Origin: Magnetococcales bacterium
GTDB lineage: Bacteria > Pseudomonadota > Magnetococcia > Magnetococcales > Magnetaquicoccaceae
Direction of reading: 5' to 3'
DNA length: 15,861 nt
Assembly (NCBI GenBank): GCA_015229095.1
Contig: JADGCE010000008.1
Span: forward strand, 1 to 15,861
The stretch's first letter is position 1, and each line of letters begins with the position of its first letter. A model generated the notes under the pieces. That model was not told the origin of the DNA. It worked only from the letters and a program-made list of their open reading frames with translations, and searched no databases. A program made the position numbers and the translations under genes. Below, in pieces: positions 12,939 to 15,861 of this stretch.

Positions 12939-13388
12939 ATGAACAAACCCAAATTCAAGGTGATGATTGTAGACGATGAGCCGACAATCATCCGTACTGT
13001 TCGGCGTTATTTTATGCTGAATGCCCTGTTGGATACCGTCGAATTTTACGAGTCTGCCACGTTCCAGGAGGCACTGGTCCAGTTGGAAGCGGTGAATCCC
13101 AATATTATCATCCAGGACATTAATTTGCCAGACGGTAACGGCTTGCAATTTATCAAACAGGCCAAAAAAAAATATCCGATGATCCAGTTTATTGTGATCA
13201 CGGGCGCCAGCGATCTGGACAGGGCCATGGAAGCCCTCTCGTTTGGCGCGGTGGATTATCTCAAAAAACCCGTTGACATGGAGATGCTGGCAGATGTGGT
13301 CCGGGAGGCCCTGCGTCGGTGTGAACGGTGGGGCGAGTTGTTGTGGAGCGAATATATGGCGGAGGAGGGGGCGGAAGATGCTTCCTGA
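12939..13388 (+). CDS. Receiver-only (CheY-type) response regulator
   Basis: 149 residues from the ATG at 12939, which has AGAGGA 8 nt upstream; the longer frame from 12810 would add a non-homologous leader. It is a full receiver domain: acidic pair D12/D13, phospho-acceptor D60 (IIIQDINLPDGNG), T88 in VITGAS, K110-P111, followed by a C-terminal helix and an acidic tail (ending MAEEGAEDAS). No DNA-binding or enzymatic output domain. It is divergent from HK2, which lacks a receiver, so the two probably form a pair. Output would be through protein contact or onward phosphotransfer. The next gene, an ABC permease, starts 11 bp after its stop, so they are probably co-transcribed. Confidence 0.9.
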   Translation: MNKPKFKVMIVDDEPTIIRTVRRYFMLNALLDTVEFYESATFQEALVQLEAVNPNIIIQDINLPDGNGLQFIKQAKKKYPMIQFIVITGASDLDRAMEALSFGAVDYLKKPVDMEMLADVVREALRRCERWGELLWSEYMAEEGAEDAS

Positions 13389-13399
13389 ATGAAGGATGC

Positions 13400-14215
13400 A
13401 TGACGATCAAACAGCTCCCTGGATGGGGTGAAGCTCCGATGCTGAGAGCCCCGATGCTGACCATCGCCCGCTACACCGCTTTGGAGGGTGTGCGCAACCG
13501 GTTTCCCTGGTTGCTGGGGGGGGTGTTGTGGACGGGGTGGGGGCTGGCGACCTTCGTGGGCCAACTGGTGGTCGCAGAGACACGGGAAATGCAGGTGGCC
13601 ATTCTGGGGGCCTTTCTGCGGTTGGCCTCGGTGTTGCTCACTCTGTTGTTGGTGCTCACCATTCAAGTGCGGGAGATCCACGGCCAAGGTGTGGAACAGC
13701 TCCTTTCCCTGGCCATCCCCCGATCCCGTTATTATTTTGGGAAATTTTTGGGATTTGCCCTGCTGGCCCTCCCTCTGGCCCTGTCCTGTGGTCTGCTGGT
13801 GGTGCCGTACACCGCCCAAAAAGGGGCCGCGCTGCTGTGGAGCCTTTCTCTCTACAGTGAACTGCTCCTGGTCATCGCCCTCGCCCAGTTTTCCCTGTTG
13901 ACCCTCCAGCAACTGCCCGCTGCCTTCAGTGTTGTATCGGGCCTCTATCTGCTGTCCCGCACCATGACCGATTTGTTGTTGGTGGCACGGGGGGCGATCA
14001 TGCCCCATGGAAACGGCTTGCAGGAATCCATGGAGGCCCTGCTTGCCCTGATCGCCTCTCTCTTGCCGGATCTGGCGCGTTTCACCCGCTCCGAATGGTT
14101 GGTGTATGGCATGCCGGAAAGAGAAGAGATCCTGTTCATCTTTGTCCAGGCGGCCATCTGTCTGCTGTTTTTGTGGTGTGCCGGTTTGTTCGACCTCTAC
14201 CGAAAAAGATTTTGA
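13400..14215 (+). CDS. ABC-2 type transporter permease subunit
   Basis: 271 residues from the ATG at 13400 (11 bp after the regulator stop); ATG 13439 is an alternative start with a better-spaced GGGGTG site and would remove 13 residues. Six hydrophobic segments are visible at about 38-58, 67-89, 112-135, 145-168, 172-196 and 244-266, as in ABC-2/NosY-type permeases of similar length. The segment VEQLLSLAIPRSRYYFGKFLG after TM2 resembles the conserved cytoplasmic loop of this family (G-x-x-x-LLS-P-x-R-x-x-x-x-GK). It would work with an ATPase. None is encoded downstream on the same strand, but one lies convergently 31 bp away. The substrate is unknown: drug, lipid, copper-related or other export all remain open. 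Confidence 0.82.
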   Translation: MTIKQLPGWGEAPMLRAPMLTIARYTALEGVRNRFPWLLGGVLWTGWGLATFVGQLVVAETREMQVAILGAFLRLASVLLTLLLVLTIQVREIHGQGVEQLLSLAIPRSRYYFGKFLGFALLALPLALSCGLLVVPYTAQKGAALLWSLSLYSELLLVIALAQFSLLTLQQLPAAFSVVSGLYLLSRTMTDLLLVARGAIMPHGNGLQESMEALLALIASLLPDLARFTRSEWLVYGMPEREEILFIFVQAAICLLFLWCAGLFDLYRKRF

Positions 14216-14246
14216 AAACCTTAAAGAGGATCCGGACCGACGCAGG
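14216..14246. other. 31-bp spacer between convergent permease and ATPase genes
   Basis: Separates the stop codons of the plus-strand permease and the minus-strand ABC ATPase. I see no stem-loop with a T-run on either strand, so either transcription reads through into the opposing gene or termination is factor-dependent. Confidence 0.4.
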
Positions 14247-14972
14247 CTATCGGGCAGTGCCGATACAGCGGATGAATGACTCTTCCAGGGTTCGTCCGGG
14301 ATAGAGCGCGCGGCACTCCTGGGGCGTACCCACAAAATGGATGCGCCCCTGGTGCAGGATGGCCATGCGGTCACACAACTCTTCCACATCCGCCAACAGG
14401 TGGGTGGAAAAAAAGAGGGTCTTGCCCCTTTGCCGGAGCGAAAGCAGGTATTCTTTCAACAGATAGCGGGCCAACGGATCCAGAGCGCTCATGGGTTCGT
14501 CCAGGAGCAACAACGATTTGCCGGTAAGCAGAGCACCTGCCAATCCCAGTTTTTGCGTCATTCCCTTGGAACAGGAACGTATCGACCGATCCAGCACCGC
14601 AGGATCCAAGCCCAATGCCTGGCAGAGAGAGACCGCAGAGTGGCGTTGAAAAGAACCGCCATGCAATGCCAGCAGATATCCCAAATAGTCCCGACCCAGA
14701 AAAAAACCCGGCGGGGTCAGGCGTTCCGGCAGATAGACCAGGTCGCAGCGGGCCGCCACGTGCTCATGGGGAATACCAAATATCCGGATCTCCCCCTGAT
14801 CCAGGGGCAGGAGATCCAGCATTCCCTTGAACAAAGTGGTTTTTCCGGCTCCGTTGATCCCCACCAGGGCAAAAAACTCCCCGGCACGCACGGTCAAATC
14901 CACACCGGTCAAAACCGGAGAGGCACGATAGCATTGATGGACAGATCGAAAGGAGAGGGCGACTTCGGTCAT
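14247..14972 (-). CDS. ABC transporter ATP-binding protein (NosF-like/ABC-2 type)
   Basis: 241 residues, single nucleotide-binding domain. Walker A GINGAGKTT (38-46), a YLPE motif (80-83) where the Q-loop normally lies, as seen in several ABC-2 ATPases, the signature region SCSKGMTQKLGLAGALL (S135-K-G-M), Walker B LLLLDEP (154-160) followed by D-loop SALDP, and switch histidine H191 in FFSTHLLADVEELCD. All key catalytic residues are present, so it should be active. The ATG at 14972 is preceded by AGGTGG about 5 nt upstream. It lies 40 bp downstream of the membrane-anchored protein gene on the same strand, and converges on the permease gene, its likely partner by position. Resemblance to NosF is at the level of general family features; no other nos genes are present. 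Confidence 0.92.
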   Translation of the reverse strand: MTEVALSFRSVHQCYRASPVLTGVDLTVRAGEFFALVGINGAGKTTLFKGMLDLLPLDQGEIRIFGIPHEHVAARCDLVYLPERLTPPGFFLGRDYLGYLLALHGGSFQRHSAVSLCQALGLDPAVLDRSIRSCSKGMTQKLGLAGALLTGKSLLLLDEPMSALDPLARYLLKEYLLSLRQRGKTLFFSTHLLADVEELCDRMAILHQGRIHFVGTPQECRALYPGRTLEESFIRCIGTAR

Positions 14973-15012
14973 CAGCCCACCTGTTGCCTAGTGCGTGCTC
15001 TTTTACAACTGT

Positions 15013-15753
15013 TCAATCGCCAGACGTTTTCCCGGATTCTTGGTGTGCCAACGTCCGCAGGCGTTCGTTCAGAAAACGTATTTCAGCAGGGCTCGTCACC
15101 TCGCCACTGGACAAAAGCCCCCCAATCAGCAAGCGAGTGCCCTCCAACTCCCCCATCTCTTCCAACACCACCCATTCCATCTGCCTAGCCCAGGAAGGAA
15201 CCTTGCCGGGGGTGGTCCGCGCGCGGATTGCGCGGGCGTAGGTCAGGGCCAAAGGGAGATCCTGCAAGCGGTGTCTGGCGAGGAGGGCCGCATGGGCCAA
15301 CCACGGCCAGCGCCGATCGGGATCCACGGCAAACTGTCGGCTGATATAGGCCAGCATCTGCCGTTGTTTGACCGGATCCTCCGTCTCGGCATAACGCCGC
15401 GCAGCCATTTGCAGGGGATATTGCCCTTTCGGATCCAGAGTCAGTATGCCGTCCAGCCAGGCCTCCACCCGCTGGAAATTCCGATCCCGGAGGGGGACGC
15501 TTTCCCCAGGCTGATATTCGCAGGCCTGCAACCAGAGCGTGGAGAGCCTGGCCATGGCCACAGGTTCTCCCAAACTGGCCCATCTCCATACGGCGATGGG
15601 AGGAGGAGCAGGCAGCGGCTCGCCCAGGGTGGTGGCGGATTGTTGCATGCGGCCATGCCAGAAAATGTGCAACCCCACCATCAACCCCATCAATCCGGTC
15701 ACCAGGCAAAGCCCCCGGCGGGGAGCTCGCGTACAGCACCGGAGCGCGACCAC
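15013..15753 (-). CDS. Membrane-anchored protein of unknown function, helical-repeat-like
   Basis: 246 residues starting with GTG at 15753; no other start is available upstream in this frame before it would overlap the preceding gene, and the internal ATGs would cut the membrane segment. A basic, Cys-containing N-tail (RCCTRAPRRG) is followed by one TM helix (about 15-33) and a Pro-rich spacer, then an alpha-helical region to the end with TPR-like spacing of aromatic and Ala residues (for example LPLALTYARAIRARTT and WARQMEWVVLEEMGELEGTRLL). I do not recognise the family. By topology it is an inner-membrane protein with a large periplasmic domain. It lies 14 bp downstream of the gene truncated by the window edge and upstream of the ABC ATPase, so the three may form an operon. 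Confidence 0.7.
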   Translation of the reverse strand: MVALRCCTRAPRRGLCLVTGLMGLMVGLHIFWHGRMQQSATTLGEPLPAPPPIAVWRWASLGEPVAMARLSTLWLQACEYQPGESVPLRDRNFQRVEAWLDGILTLDPKGQYPLQMAARRYAETEDPVKQRQMLAYISRQFAVDPDRRWPWLAHAALLARHRLQDLPLALTYARAIRARTTPGKVPSWARQMEWVVLEEMGELEGTRLLIGGLLSSGEVTSPAEIRFLNERLRTLAHQESGKTSGD

Positions 15754-15767
15754 GCCCCCGGTCCCGA

Positions 15768-15861
15768 TCAGACGACGGGGATCTTGTTGGTGACAATATC
15801 CCGGATCGTGTCGATTTTGGTTTTGTCCGACAATCGGGCATCCGCAATCACATTCAGGATG
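15768..15861 (-). CDS. 3' end of a gene truncated by the window edge
   Basis: Only the last 30 codons are visible, from the edge to a TGA at 15768-15770, reading ILNVIADARLSDKTKIDTIR and then DIVTNKIPVV. It is on the same strand and 14 bp upstream of the unknown membrane protein, so probably in the same operon. The fragment is too short to name. An overlapping frame (15185-15847) has Arg/Pro/Ser-rich composition and looks like a shadow. Confidence 0.55.
   Translation of the reverse strand, partial: ILNVIADARLSDKTKIDTIRDIVTNKIPVV

Noticed and set aside
14216..14246. Intrinsic terminator between convergent permease and ATPase genes
   Set aside because: GGATCC/TCCGGA are short palindromes but form no stable stem-loop followed by a T-run on either strand.
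13256..14389. 377-codon minus-strand open frame opposite the ABC permease
   Set aside because: Its Gln/Gly/His-rich translation is typical of the antisense of a hydrophobic membrane gene. The plus-strand frame has six transmembrane segments.
13400..14972. Naming the ABC pair nosY/nosF
   Set aside because: The length and motifs are compatible, but these are general ABC-2 features and no nosZ, nosD, nosL or other denitrification gene is in the window.
28..15861. Mobile element or genomic island signatures
   Set aside because: No transposase, integrase, tRNA edge, terminal inverted repeats or abrupt composition change that I can see; the genes are tightly packed and of ordinary chromosomal type.

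Overview
The window is a gene-dense stretch of moderately GC-rich DNA from a Gram-negative, probably proteobacterial chromosome. The support is two outer-membrane-type lipoprotein signals, c-type cytochromes, an NtrC-family (sigma-54) activator, a PilZ protein and two large membrane histidine kinases. The kinase style, the triheme c7-type cytochrome and the many long G/C homopolymers remind me of Magnetococcales-like lineages, but I cannot confirm this from sequence alone. I see no tRNA, rRNA, CRISPR array, transposase or integrase. There is no gap over 300 bases without a gene.

Left block (28-7727, minus strand, transcribed right to left): a membrane PAS-PAS histidine kinase (HK1), an NtrC-type response regulator overlapping it by 16 bp, a 94-bp gap, a secreted Sel1-repeat/NTF2-like protein, a secreted mono-haem cytochrome c, and two paralogous envelope proteins each carrying a seven-bladed 'two-component regulator propeller' but no kinase domain. 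From the Sel1 gene onward the genes overlap or abut, so they look translationally coupled. The cytochrome has cysteine at the position where this family normally has its methionine haem ligand.

Divergent block (7752-10635, plus strand): only 24 bp from the HK1 start, a tightly coupled trio encodes a lipoprotein with a long Ala/Pro tether and a C-terminal triheme c7-type domain, a ChaN-like haem-binding lipoprotein, and a PilZ-domain protein. An 8-bp perfect inverted repeat lies just inside the HK1 gene, in the region that must serve as the leader of this trio.

Right block (10613-15861): a second membrane histidine kinase (HK2, with a cysteine-rich GAF domain), whose 3' end overlaps the PilZ gene tail-to-tail by 23 bp. 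It is divergent, across a 205-bp intergenic region with an inverted repeat, from a receiver-only response regulator followed 11 bp later by an ABC-2 type permease. A NosF-like ABC ATPase is encoded convergently on the minus strand, downstream of a membrane-anchored protein of unknown function and the 3' end of a gene cut by the window edge.

Working model (inference): HK1 and its sigma-54 activator control, or are informed by, an envelope redox module. This would comprise propeller proteins, a cytochrome with an unusual ligand position, a tethered triheme cytochrome and a ChaN-like haem protein, with PilZ as a c-di-GMP-linked component. The neighbouring HK2/receiver pair may control the ABC transporter. 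No single gene is a new family on its face. The most noteworthy items are the combination, the Met-to-Cys haem ligand change, and the paired kinase-less propellers.
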